In this document: positions 11,528 through 23,378 of the stretch, piece by piece | Numbering within the stretch: the first letter of the stretch is position 1 | Layout: the number at the start of each line of letters is the position of its first letter | DNA from: Asterias rubens | Lineage: Eukaryota; Echinodermata; Asteroidea; Forcipulatida; Asteriidae | NCBI RefSeq assembly: GCF_902459465.1 | Contig: NC_047062.1 | Coordinates: 23,317,919 to 23,381,918 of the forward strand | Direction: 5' to 3' | Length of the DNA: 64,000 bases | Translations under genes and position numbers: made by a program | The notes under the pieces: model-generated | Database searches by the model: none | What the model was told of the DNA's origin: nothing | Seen by the model: the letters and a program-made list of their open reading frames with translations, nothing else

Positions 11528-14500
11528 ATGTTGTCACAATTCTTCATTATTTCTTCAAGAGGCGATGTTCTTATCAACAAGGACTGTATCCTTTACTTGT
11601 CATCTAGACATAGTGCAGTGTATATCATATTTTAATTGAAGGGGGTACATATCAAAAGTTAGAACTGGTTCGGCTGTGACGTGATTTTGTTACATTAATT
11701 TTTTAATGTTGAGGCACACAACACACACGCAGCCTATGTGTTAGTTGCGATAATCGTAACCCTCCATCCTCCAGACGGTCGGAGACCGGAGGGTTACGAC
11801 ACAAGACTGATATTATCGGTGTAACTAGCAGTTTTGACCAGTTTTTGCCAGACTCGTGATCAGATTCGTCCTTTTTTTCCACTTTCCAAAATCATGACAG
11901 ACATTGATCTTTATTGTATGACAACGTCATCTGGAACCCTTAAAACAACATCATGAAAATATTTGGCAGAAAAAACGACAAAAACTTACCAAAAGACTGA
12001 CCGAATATATCCATATTCCATAGCGGGGCCAACTAGTGATTTTGAACGTCGCACTTGCTTGGCAACAACCAATCAGCGTGACCCAACCAAACACGCATCT
12101 GGACGAGCCATGGCTGTCGTATGCGTATCGGCCATTCCAGCTTGCAAACTCACCGCCTGTGTGTGTAAGCACCGATCCCCCGCACCGAGTGCGCAGCATG
12201 CAGGCATACATGTACATGTACATGTACTGTATGAACATCGTGCGTGCACAAACTATACAGCTCGTAAGTACCGTGTGCTGGTTGGGTCACGCTGATTTGT
12301 TGCCAAGCAAGTGCGACGTTCAAAATCACTAGTTGGCCCCGCTATGGATTATGGATATATTCGGTCAGTCTTTTGGTAAGTTTTTGTCGTTTTTTCTGCC
12401 AAATATTTTCATGATGTTGTTTTAAGGGTTCCAGATGACGTTGTCATACAATAAAGATCAACTCCATGTGTTGTTTAGAATGTCTGTCATGATTTTGGAA
12501 AGTGGAAAAAAAGGACGAATCTGATCACGAGTCTGGCAAAAACTGGTCAAAACTGCTAGTTACACCGATAATATCAGTCTTGTGTCGTAACCCTCCGGTC
12601 TCCGACCGTCGGGAGGATGGAGGGTTACGATTATCGCAACTACCTATGTGTAGTGAGTTCATGTTTTCAAATTGCCGGTCAATAACCGCGACCCTGGAAT
12701 TTAGGGCTGACAAATTTATACTGAACTGAAAAGGGAAAAGGCCCAAATGAATAGTTTTGAATAATTTTCCGTATCCTGCCACCAATTGTTCACAAATGTT
12801 TACAAAAAGGGATTCTCATTTGTTTTTGAATGATTGAGTTGAGGTAAATTAGATTTGATATTATTTTGATACTGAATATGCTGAATGAAAAAGTGGTGAC
12901 GTGATACAGAAACTTTTCCATAATTTCTGTAGCTTGTCACCACTTTTTCATTCAGTATCAAAATAATGAGTAGTCCTTTTCAGGGCTGTGTGCTTCGTTT
13001 TTGAAAGGGCAAGGGCACCAAGGCATTTTCTTCTTGGTGAAGGGCACCCTATGATGAAATTGCAAAATTGTACTTGAGCATTTCAAGGGCACCAAGGCAA
13101 TGACCAGGGGACACGGAGGCAATCGCCTTCGTTGCCTCCATGAAGTATCAGGCCTGCCTTTTTTTGTGTAAAAATGTGTGCAAAATTGGTGGCAGGATAC
13201 GGATATCTCTCCAGGCCTGACTATCGTGGGTGATGCCAGTGATTTAAACATCAAACCAGATTACCTTCTACTTTAATTGGTACTTGGCATAGTCCTTCAG
13301 TCAGGATGTAAACGCCAAGGACAGCTGCTTATGTGCGGTGCCAAGTGTTGCAGGTGCATTTTATTGGAATGTACAAGGTGCAAGTAAAAAGTTGGGAGGT
13401 TGATATTTGCTCCAACCGTCCCCGATGGATGGAGCTCGAGGATCTGGCTGGGGAGGGCAATCCACCTTAAGACTGGTTGTGGGAAAAATGATATATTTGT
13501 AGAGCTTGATACGTGCTGGGATGACTTGGTATTTACATTTGTGGTAGGATTGAGTACTGCTTGGAACCATGGGTACGAGGTATTGAGTTGGATTTATTGT
13601 TATAGCGGATCTTGTACATCAAGGAGAGACTAGCAGCCTGCCTGCGTTTTTCACTTACTGTGTAAAAATGGAATTACTTAAAAAATCTCAATGTTTAGTA
13701 AACATCTTATACTTAATTTGGTTGAGTATTGAAGCTTTTCTTAGTGCAAAAACTGAAACATTTTAATGGTATACACATTAAATTTTCTTGAAAGTTCTTC
13801 TGCATATTTAGATTAAAAATATTTGTAAAATATATTCCGGTCCAGTTATTTGAGCCACAAGCACTGTGATCTTGTGAATTGCCCCCCTAAAGTTTGAGTC
13901 CTGACAAGTACGGACAGGTTAATCATACTTTTGTGAGGCAAACTTTAACAACCGACCAGATCATGGGAACGGTGCTCCAAGTGCAGCAGAGATCTTCCTG
14001 AACAGACTCAAACAGAGCAAAGGAGAAGAGCTAGACCCAGCCATGGTATGTAGGCCCTAGTCCACCTTGATGGGCTGTTATGGATTTCTTTTAAAGGGAA
14101 GGTACACGTTTGGTAATTACTCAAAACAAATATTAACTTAAAAACTGACTTGGTAACGAGCGTTGGAGAGCTTCTTCTTCTTCTTCCGTGAAAGTACAGT
14201 CCACCATCTGGTGTATTGCGTACTGTTGGTAGTATAAACATTGTGGGAAACGACTCCATCTGAAGTAACGTAGTTTTTGAGAAAGAGGTAATTTCTCACT
14301 AAAATAATAAAAAACTTCTAGCTAGAAGTCTTTTATTCCTATCTGAAAGCACACAAGTTCATCCAACAAGGGTGTTTTTTCTTTCATCATTTTCTGGCAA
14401 TTTCAATGACCAATTGAGCCCAAATTTGCACAGGCTTGTTATTTTATGCTTTTGTTAGGATACACCAAGTGGGGACACTGGTCTTTGACAATTACCAAAC

Positions 14501-17500
14501 GTGTACAGTGCCTTTAACATCGGTCTAAATATCCTAGACCAATATTAAGAAGAGAGCCATAACAGCCCGACAAGGTGGGCCAGTTAGGTAAAATTTCCTT
14601 TAGAAATTCGGCATTTTATCTACAGTTTTGACTTACAAATGTATCTTAATTTCAATTTTGTTTCACTAGGTACACCCCGACTGGATTTATAAAAAAAAAA
14701 AATATGTAAATATGTGACAGTTTATCTACAGAAGACCCACCCCTTTCTCTACTTTCTGATCAATCAGTATCATCCACTGTTACTTTTGAAAGAAAGATAA
14801 ACTATGCGAGCCTGCAATATGATATCATATGATATGTGGCAAGGCCTTGAACTGCTCCCAAAGGAGCACATCAATTTGCCTCTGGTAAGGGGCACTTCTG
14901 TATGGGGAAAATGTAAATTTGTATTGAAACCTTGCAAAAGGCACCACTGCAAAAGCACAGGGCACTGAAGGCAATTGCTGTGGGTGTCGTGGCTTAAAAT
15001 CAAAGCCTGATGTGGTAATTGCATATATCAACAAAGTACCCAGACTTCCACAGCCATGTTTGTCATGCGGGTAAATCAAGGAGTTCTCTTTGTTTTCTCA
15101 TTGTTTGGCCTTAATTTATTTCAGCAACATCCCTTATAGGTTTTGTCCACGGATGTCAGGATCCCTTTCCGTTACAAGTTATCATTTGCAATGGGCGTAG
15201 GTACTACTCCTTGAACTATGATGTTCATTCTGCTATTTATCCAGGTTCGCGGAGACGATAGCTAATTGAATCTAGTCATAGTTCAAAGAGCACATGTAGT
15301 TAGGTAGGGCTACTTCCTCCATCTCCAACATGTGCAGTTTGAAAAATTCAGTAAACTCAATGGGAAATGTTACAAATAATTGAAGACTTCTCTATTTATT
15401 TTCAATAGGAATTGGATGGCAGATATTTTCTTCATGTAAAACGCAACAGCCTATACTTTGTCTGCACAAGCTGTAAAGAACTGCCGCCATTTGCAACTAT
15501 TGAATTACTTTCCAGGTAAGTTTCGTTTGTCACAAGAAAAGAAAACTCAAAGTTGGGTAACAAAAACCAACCATTCAGGTTTGAGACTTTTGTGTTAGCA
15601 TAGCTTTGACTCTCACCCCAGGAGTGCTTAGTTGTTTATCTCTCATCTCCCTAGGGAGTATGGGACCCTGAGCTGCCATGGCGCTTCAAGGCTTTTTTGA
15701 TAAAACACAATATCAACCTCTACCCTCACAAGTATCTTGCTCAAGGACACAAATGTCAAGATCTGGACTCAAATCCACATCCCGATGACTTAACCACAAG
15801 AACTTGAATTTGATGCTCTAAAACCGCTAGGCCATAACACTCTATCTCTTGAAGTGCTTCTTGATGATCCTGGTTTTGATTTGTTGCTTTTATCCAGAGT
15901 GAGTGGTTTGGTGAAGGACTACTGCGGTGTGTTGACAGAGGAGGGAATCCGACTCAATCTTGCCCTGGTCTATGAACTGTTAGATGAAGTCATTGTAAGT
16001 CATATCCAGACCTGTGTCATGGTCTCAACTATCTTGTTAATATAACTATCTTCTTAAACAGCTCTATGAAATTGGGCCCGGTATTTCTGCTGCTTCTAGC
16101 GTCTTAGAGAATCCAATTTGAAGATGTGAAAAAGTGTATTGATAAAGGTCTATATTTGCCTACAGGATTATGGCTATGTCCAGACGACGTCTACCAAGTC
16201 GCTCAAGCCATACATCCGCAGTGATACAGAGGCAGTGAAAACAGACCGCTTTGCTGATGTAGGATTCCTAACACTGGGACCCGGCCTGGTAAATATCCTT
16301 CAGACTAGCTTGATGCAGGTGTACCAGGGAAATCTGTCCCCATAGATTATGTCCACCATATGGGAAATTAACATGGGCTTGAGGGGGATGATTCAAAAGA
16401 GGGCGCTATTAGTAGAAGTTTGTACACAGTTTGTCGTACGGAGGGCAGAATCTCCTGTCACACAGGCTTGTGATTTTGTCAAGATTGTTTTTCCGGTTTT
16501 AGGATTTATTCGTAGATCATCCCTCTGCCTTAAGAAATTTCCTTCAAAGGTGTGACTCTATCCCTAAGATGAGAAACCCATTGGATCTTCTCTAGTTTGA
16601 CATAAGTGGTGATGTAGAGGAAGGCACTAAATACCTACCCCTGTAGTGGTTCAGACATTCTCGAGTGGGCTCAGAACTTTTCAAGCACTTACATGTGGTT
16701 TGGCCCTACACTTGTGTATATACATAAGTAGAACTTTTCAGAACTGAGAGGTCTCCCGAACCTCCGATTATCTACTCCGCGGCAGTAGAATAAAGCAAGA
16801 CAGTTCTCTAAGAACAAACTCTACCTGGCAAGTAGATACACACATGATGTTACCGCAAACCAAATATACATATATACATGTAAATACCATAGGCTCAGTG
16901 CTATGAGAAGTACTCAACAATCTGTGACTTTCAAGCTGCTGGACAAAAAGTGCATAGTGTAGGGCAAAACCAAATCATAGTACTCTTTATTTCTCTCCAA
17001 TAACATAAATGAAATGAGCTGTACGTTGAGTTCAAATGACAGCAGAGAGTTTGTAATTCCACACTGACCCTTTAGTCTGCATGAATTCAGCTTGAACAAC
17101 CTCTTCCTGCTGTCTTGACTGTTTTGTTCTGTGCTCTTTTTCTGAACTGTTTCCCTTTTTCTCCCCCTCTTTTTATTTGCAGTTTGGCACTGAATTCCGT
17201 TTTGCACCTAGCCACGCAGCAGACAAGCCAATCCCCATGAATCCATCCTCACAGGTACCTCGTAGTGAATAGAATAAAATAAAAATGATGTATAGAAAAT
17301 CTTAGACACCAGTTTACAATTTGTTTACGCTTGCCCTAATTATTTTGTGCAGTAACTGTGCCATTGAACATAGGGTGAGCCTGTTAGCATTATTCACAAC
17401 GGGACTATTGTGCGGTTCCTTGCAGGGGGGTAGTGGCTCAAGGAATGAAGTCTATGTTGATGTCATTGAGAGAATGACCGTTCTTCTGGCTGCAAATGTA

Positions 17501-20500
17501 AGTATTTTCACCTTTTACTAAATGCATAGTTGACTATGTTGAAGGAACCCTTTTTTCAAATGTTTTGAGACAAACATGTTGAGAGAGGACATATTAACAA
17601 AAAGTTCATAAAGTAACTGAAGAGGCAAATATTTCTTGTGTATGTGACAGGGTTCAGTGGTCAGGAGTGAAGTGAACGGAAGTCTACAAATGAAGAGTTT
17701 TGTGGTGGGCAACCCTGGTGAGTTATTACTTGATAAGATAAATATTTTTTACTCTTTATATATCAGTAAGTTTGTTGTAGTGTGTAGTGGCAGAATGGGA
17801 CTGCATAAAAAGACTCAAGTCCTGGTGCCAAAGTCCTCAGTGTGTAGGTTCGAATCCAGGGCCCAATTTCATAGAGCTGCTAAGCACAAAAATTTGCTTA
17901 GCATGACATTTCTTCCTTGATAAAAACAGGTTTACGAACCAAATTTCCATGTGAATTTCAGGATAAGCAAACAAAAGCTGAATACAAGAAGCAAGCACTA
18001 TGCAACAAATGGAAATTTGGCTGGTAATCCTGTTTTTATCGGGGAAGAAATTTCATGCTTAGCAAATGTGTGTGCTTAGCAACTCTATGAAATTGGGCCC
18101 TGGTTATGACACGTGTCTTTGACCTGTGTGCCTAACGTGCCTACTTGTTTACAGGTACTGCATACTCCTAAGGAGTTGAATTGTTTTGATGCAAACAGAA
18201 TAACTACATGTTGGCCAGGTACTCGGCTTTAACCAGCTTTTTTTCCCAAGGGCTAAACATCATGCTTTAAAGACAGTGGACACTATTGGTAATTGTCAAA
18301 GACTAGCCTTCACAGTTGGTGTATCTCAACATATGCATAAAATAACAAATCTGTGAAAATTTGAGCTCAGTCAGTCATCGAACTTGTGAGATAAAAATGA
18401 AAGAAGAAAAAAACACCCTTGTCACACGAAGTTGTGTGCGTTTAGATGGTTGATTTCGAGACCTCAAGTTCTAAACCTGAGGTCTCGAAATCAAATTCGT
18501 GAAAAATTACTTCTTTTTCGAAAACTATGGCACTTCAGAGGGAGCCTTTTCTCACAATGTTTTATACCATCAACCTCTCCCCATAACTCGTCCCCAAGAA
18601 GGGTTTTATGCTAATAAATATTTTGAGTAGTTACCAATAGTGTCCACTGCCTTTAATTTGAGGAATGTTTACCATTTCAGAGCTGAAACTTGGGTTGAGT
18701 GAAGATCTTATAATTGGTAAGACCAGCGAGGTAGGCTACGGCACAGCAGTGCGGTTAGACCAAGCACAGTTCCATCCGAGCATAGACCTGTCTGACTTTG
18801 AACACAAGAGGGCAATGACCATCCATCCATCTGAAGGGGAGGTAAGTATTAGGACTATAAAATTCTTCCTACTTCTTGCCCTTAGAAAAATCAGGAAAAT
18901 TGTGATTATATTAGTTGCTATAGACCCCTTGCATATGACTTCACCACTCTCGAAAAGTGCCATATCCCCGAGGCCAAAAGGAGGCAGATCATTGGACAAT
19001 AGCTGTTCTATGTGCATAAAAACATGCATGTGACCTCAGCGTTCCTGTAGCATTTCACATTACGCAAGGGGGTCTATTTGGGACCTCTTGGACTCGAATC
19101 CTACTGGGGGCACTGCGGATTGGGTTTTCAGTCCCTACCTGACTGCATGGGTTTTCCCTAGAATGATTCTCTGGGGTTTTCCTCCCACATCTAACACTGA
19201 AACTTCCCTCCTTACTGTAGCTTCTCTCCATTGGGTTCTTGGCTAGTGCAATGATTAAGTTTTTTTCCCCTGAGAATTATTGGCTTCACAACCAGTAATA
19301 AAAAATAAATGTGCATTACTTGAAATTGAGCTAATAAGATTTGTCTTCTAAATCAGTTCTGTCAGGTTGGTAATAATGATCCTACTGGTTTTTTTTACTT
19401 CATTCATATCTTCAGTGCACAATCATGAGATACAGTATCACAGGAGAGCTTCCAAGTCGTCTACCATTCCAAATATCTGCTACTACTACAGAGTTAGAGG
19501 ACAAGCAGTAAGTTGATTTTGTATACATCCTGTATCAAAGACTGCATTCTGTTCCTCGATTGTTTTTCACTAATTTTTTCCAGAACCAACACTATCTCAA
19601 AATGCACATGGTGCTACCGCAAACCTCACCTAATCTAATTGATAAGTTGATTATAATATTTCATTTTTAGATGTCTTGAGGTGTTTCTGGAGATCCAATG
19701 TGACCTTCCAGCATCTAGTCATGCCGTTGATGTAGAACTACACCTCCCAGTTCCCAAGGCGACCACAGAGTGAGTAGCTGAAGCAAGGACGATGAAATTA
19801 ATTGAATACTTTTTACCATAGGTTGCAGCAGACATGCCTGCTAAGTTTTATTGTTTCTTTTAACTCTGGCCATGCAAACATTGGCTTAGTTTGTGACACC
19901 TTGGTTCTTTTTTGTTGTAATCTTGATTGTACTTTTGCGATTACATTTTCAAGTTAAGTGATTAGAATATTTATGTGACAAGGTCATTTCACCTTCCTTG
20001 CAGTTGAGAAATATGTAACTTAATTGAGTTTCTTTGTTCATTGTTGTACCCCATTTATACCCCCATTCTTTCATCCCATTGCCTCACCAAGTGTGATAGG
20101 GAGTCTCTGTGCAGTCGGACAGGCAGCTGAATACAAATCTGCAGAGAAACTATTCATATGGACAATCAAGAAGTTCCAAGGAGCTTCTCAGCTCAAGTCA
20201 AGAATCAGAGTGAGTCAATTTGGAAAGGCTATTGTGAAACTTGAGGGTTTGTTTTAAATTGAGTTGTTCAATGAGGGGAAAGGTTTTAGTCCGAGCCAGT
20301 AATCTCAAACCCCTTGCTTCTGATTGGTTAACAATCATGGGATATCCCATTTGGAAATCCGTAATTTGCACAGGGAGTCTCCCTTATCTATTAAACTGTT
20401 GATATATGATTCAAACTGCCTCTAGCTACCAGGCAACCTTGGTGGTCCAGTTGGTAAAACATCTTGTCTAGAATAGCAAATTTTATGTTGCAAAATCCTG

Positions 20501-20942
20501 GCTGGGTTAGTATAGACTTGGGAAAGTATGGAGTATACAGTGCTTTGCACACATTGGTGTAAGGGTAATAAAACCCCAAAATATTCACAGGTTTGTTATT
20601 TCATGTGCAATCACACATAACATGAACACTGTCTATTTTGTCAAATGTAGCCATGTGTACTACACACAGTTGACAGGGCAGCTTGATTTGAGACAAATAA
20701 AGAACTTTAACTCATTCATAGGTTGCCACTTTCTCTTTGAACAGATCCAACTTTCTCAGCTTCACCGTGCGACTGTCATGGAGCTTGGACCAGTCAGTCT
20801 ACAATTTGAAATCAAGAACTTTGTCAGTTCACAGTTGCAAGTTAAATATCTCAAGTTGTTCGACCGTCAGCATTCGTATGTTCCGTATCGGTGGGTGCGC
20901 TATGTCACACTGAGTGATTCCTACACCATAAGACTAAGGTGA
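11528..20942 (+). CDS. AP4M1: AP-4 complex subunit mu-1 (complete, 13 exons)
   Basis: This is the medium chain of the AP-4 adaptor, which selects cargo with tyrosine-based signals at the trans-Golgi network. Exons: 11528-11585, 13960-14045, 15409-15515, 15898-15994, 16166-16288, 17183-17254, 17426-17497, 17651-17717, 18681-18841, 19416-19507, 19671-19769, 20092-20209, 20745-20942. All have AG/GT borders and all phases agree, giving 449 residues (human about 453). The start MLSQFFIISSRGDVLINKD matches the family N-terminus. The longin-like part covers residues 1 to about 140 (NLALVYELLDEVIDYGYVQ is diagnostic). The mu homology domain begins near residue 182 (NEVYVDVIERMTVLLAANGS) and includes GTAVRLDQAQFHPSIDLSDF. 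The end reads PYRWVRYVTLSDSYTIRLR, as in AP-4 mu. Intron 1 (2.4 kb) contains a fold-back transposon, and intron 8 two MITE families. Confidence 0.95.
11742..12642. mobile_element. Fold-back (Mutator-like) transposon with 9-bp target duplication
   Basis: About 900 bp. The terminal inverted repeats are about 350 bp each (left about 11742-12095, right about 12286-12642) and begin TAGTTGCGATAATCGTAACC. Mismatches are few, apart from a short extra stretch in the right arm (about 12462-12487). The element is flanked by perfect 9-bp direct repeats CCTATGTGT at 11733-11741 and 12643-12651. A 9-bp duplication with very long TIRs fits Mutator-like (MULE) fold-back elements. The middle (about 12096-12285) has no transposase, so it is non-autonomous. 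It sits in AP4M1 intron 1. A short relative is at 36673-36874. Confidence 0.88.
12866..12967. repeat. Palindromic element with GAATGAAAAAGTGGTGAC arms
   Basis: The arms CTGAATGAAAAAGTGGTGAC and GTCACCACTTTTTCATTCAG pair almost perfectly around a short loop, with the flanking ATTATTTTGATACTG/CAGTATCAAAATAAT also paired. The AAAAAGTGGTG core is shared with the elements at 26821 and 36287. It is in AP4M1 intron 1. Confidence 0.75.
12990..13165. repeat. Dispersed repeat rich in GGGCACC/GAAGGGCA
   Basis: Shared phrases (GGTGAAGGGCACC, CAAGGGCACCAAGGCA, GGCAATCGCCTTC, GAAGTATCAGGCCTG) recur at 1-50, about 14850-15005, 28010-28095, 34550-34645, 44390-44530 and 57570-57655 in either orientation. It looks like an old interspersed repeat of unknown class. 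No coding sense was found. Confidence 0.6.
14091..14517 (-). repeat. MITE of the GGCAGTGGACAC family, in AP4M1 intron 2
   Basis: The ends are TTAAAGGGAAGGTACACG and CGTGTACAGTGCCTTTAA. It is inverted relative to the copy at 5166 and carries extra sequence near 14168-14222 (a CTTCTTCTTCTTC run and following bases) that other copies lack. Confidence 0.78.
15600..15845 (-). repeat. tRNA-derived SINE-like sequence (minus)
   Basis: Read on the minus strand it has a tRNA Leu/Ser-like head: GGCCTAGCGGTTTTAGAGC, and later GTGGATTTGAGTCC as a degenerate B box, then GACATTTGTGTCCTTGAGCA. The same layout occurs on the plus strand at 21365 and 45845. It lies in AP4M1 intron 3. It is too diverged to be a tRNA gene. 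Confidence 0.6.
17858..18102. repeat. MITE of the GGGCCCAATTTCATAGAGCT family, copy 1
   Basis: The ends are GGGCCCAATTTCATAGAGCT and AACTCTATGAAATTGGGCCC, with CTTAGCA motifs and paired inner arms (ATCAAGGAAGAAAT-like). Related copies are at 28709-28914 and 45232-45496, with fragments at about 16056 and 51252. It is in AP4M1 intron 8. Confidence 0.8.
18267..18656 (+). repeat. MITE of the GGCAGTGGACAC family, in AP4M1 intron 8
   Basis: A full-length copy of about 390 bp, bounded by TTAA on both sides (18267-18270 and 18653-18656). It ends 24 bases before exon 9, so it sits next to or over the branch-point region of that acceptor. Confidence 0.85.
19070..19262. repeat. Dispersed SINE-like repeat
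   Basis: It contains GGACTCGAATCCTACTGGGG (B-box-like) and then a body, GATTCTCTGGGGTTTTCCTCCCACATCTAACACTGA in parts, that recurs in degenerate form at about 50890-51040. It lies in AP4M1 intron 9. Confidence 0.5.
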
Positions 20943-20975
20943 CAACAGTCATTTCCATTCCAGTGTTTATATCTC

Positions 20976-21363
20976 TTAAAGGCAGTGGGCACTATTGGTA
21001 ATTACTCAAAATATTTATTAGCATAAAACCTTTCTTGGTGACGAGTAATTGGGAGAGGTTGATGGTATAAAACATTGTGAGAAACGGCTCCCTCTGAAGT
21101 GCCATAGTTTTTCGAGAAAGAAGTAATTTTCCACGAATTTGATTTGGAGACCTCAGGTTTAGAACTTGAAGTCTCGAAATCAACCATCTAAACGAACACA
21201 ACTTTGTGTGACAAGGGTGGTTTTTTCTGTCATTATTATCTCGCAAGTTCGATGACCGATTGAGCTCAAATTTTCACAGGTTTGTTATTTTATGCATTTG
21301 TTGAGATACACCGACTGTGAAAGCTAGTCTTTGACAATTACCAACAGTGTCCACTGCCTTTAA
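20976..21363 (-). repeat. MITE of the GGCAGTGGACAC family, downstream of AP4M1
   Basis: An inverted full copy with TTAA at both edges (20976-20979 and 21360-21363). It begins only 33 bases after the AP4M1 stop codon, so it is probably part of the AP4M1 3' UTR. Confidence 0.85.
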
Positions 21364-21364
21364 A

Positions 21365-21640
21365 GATGGGAGTGTGGTGGCCGAGCGATTAAGAGAGCAG
21401 ATTTCAAGCTCTGGTATATCAGATCAGCAGAGTGTGGGTTCAAGTCTCAGTCGTGACACTTGTGTTCTTAAGAAGAACCATTGCTTCATCCTTTGGATGG
21501 GACGTAAATCTGTAGGTCCTGTGTGTTGTTATGCAAACTATCAACGCATGTAAAAGACCCCAGTACACACTCATCGCAAATAGAAGGTGGTTTGCACCCG
21601 TGTGTCTGGCAGTGCGTTTATCTTTAATCATGACCTGCTT
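21365..21640 (+). repeat. tRNA-derived SINE (Leu/Ser-type head)
   Basis: The head GTGGCCGAGCGATTAAGAG resembles the A-box region of class II tRNAs, and GTGGGTTCAAGTCTC the B box, about 50 bases later. The body ACACTTGTGTTCTTAAGAAG and tail follow. The parts recur at 45845 and, inverted, at 15600. It starts directly after the MITE that ends at 21363. Confidence 0.7.
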
Positions 21641-23378
21641 CTACCCAACAGAAAAGGTCAAAGTAAAGGTCATGTTCTGAATCAACATTTTCCAATACTA
21701 ATCATGGTTAGGTATTGCCCACTTTTCTAAATTTGAAACCATAAAAATTTTCCAGAAATTTTGACCGGAAATGTTGGCTAAAAAAAACCAAGTGGCCAAA
21801 TGATAGTTTGATACATTAAATAGCGCCCCTCTCAAGTTATGTATTCTGCCTCCCCCTCATGTTAAAGAAAGTGTCTGGTTACGATAACGACACTGTTTGC
21901 AGTTGATATTGAGGACCAATACTTCATGCAGGCTACAGATTCAATTACTTCTATGTGTTGGTGCTTCTTGAATCCCCCACAGCTACCTTTACAAACAAGG
22001 TACCTAACCCCTAGAAGAAGGCCTGTCAATTGTCCGACAGGGGATTTCTGAAAATAATTTATATTGTGCAATGTTATCAATTCAAGTTTTTGTATTTCTT
22101 TTTTTTATATTATTAATGAATAGACGATGTGACCTCCGACGTCACACAAAAACCATAACATAATTTGCGTGCATACCGTTGGGCAAAACCTTTGTGTTTT
22201 GGCAGCCAGCTAGAAAGTGTATGCAATCTTACCATGACTACGTGTCGTTTTGCCTGGCGAAACATGACGTATACAGTGTTTTTCCAATAGAGGGCGGTTT
22301 AAATGTAAACACAGGTCACATCGTCTATATGTATGTCTGGTGAGCTTTCCATATGATATTTCAGGAGATAGAAGATCAAGACTTGTGGGGACCCCTTGCA
22401 CAACGCGGAAGCACCTCCTAAGAATGTGCGTCTATCATTTCCATCATTTGTGCACAGTTTTAACTCTCAAATTAACTCCCACAATAGCGGACAGGATGGG
22501 CACATGTTAGTGCGCTAAGGGTTGTGCAAGGGTTCTATACCAAGTATTTATTCACTGTGGTTTGTAGTTAAAATACAAACTCGATAGATTTGTTAAGAAG
22601 CAATGTTGCTTCAAACTCAATTAATGAGTAGGTTTACAGGAAAATTCAGCAAAATAATGACAACATTAAGTTTTCTTTTCATAGACTGAAAAAAGCTTTA
22701 CAATTATGTACATGTACTGCATTATTCATTGTTGATATGTTAACACCCATATAGGCCTAACTAGGAAACCATTGCTTTGGCTTGATTGTTTACAGTTTGT
22801 ATGCTTATCCATAAGTCAATCAAACTTTATCACAGAAAGTTGACAAAAGATATTTCATTTGTTTTCACTTTCATTCAGCTTTAATAAATATTTTCTTTCA
22901 TAAACTCTGCATAGTTTTAAAGTATAAACAAATGTATCTTAGATCTATACAACTACACAAGATGCAAACTTGGCAATCTTCATACAAATCCATGTGGAGT
23001 GAACACCAACTGTCGACGGTCATATAATTCCATGTACTTTGGGCGATTAACTTTCGTTTTGTATGGCAAAAAATCTAACAATGAAAAACTGTAGGCTGGG
23101 ACTTGTATCATGTGACCTTCAATTAGAATTCCTCTTCTTTTCCTTGTGAGTAGGCCAACATATTTGTTGATTCCTTAATTGCTGTTAGCAAGAAAGTTTG
23201 TTACACAGACGTTATTTATCGCTGGTACAACCTAATGCCTACAGACATGTTTTATCGCTGGTTGAACCTATAGCCCACTAGACAGTTCAAACACAAACAA
23301 CCAAGACTTCCTGCATCCGGGAACTTCAGTTAAGTCAAACACTATTCGTTTAATCACACTCGTCTGTGTCCATGATAT
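21641..23378. other. AP4M1/COX20 convergent spacer
   Basis: The two genes end towards each other, so both 3' UTRs lie here. Apart from a small inverted-repeat element at 22121-22327 I see no gene. The DNA is AT-rich with oligo-T and oligo-A runs. Confidence 0.6.
22121..22327. mobile_element. Small Tc1/mariner-type MITE with TA borders
   Basis: The ends are TAGACGATGTGACC and GGTCACATCGTCTA, an inverted pair bounded by TA on both sides, as expected of a TA target duplication. It is 207 bp and non-coding. The class is inferred from the TA border only. Confidence 0.7.

Noticed and set aside
11951..12332. Overlapping open frames on both strands
   Set aside because: They lie in the arms and centre of the fold-back transposon and encode no transposase motif.
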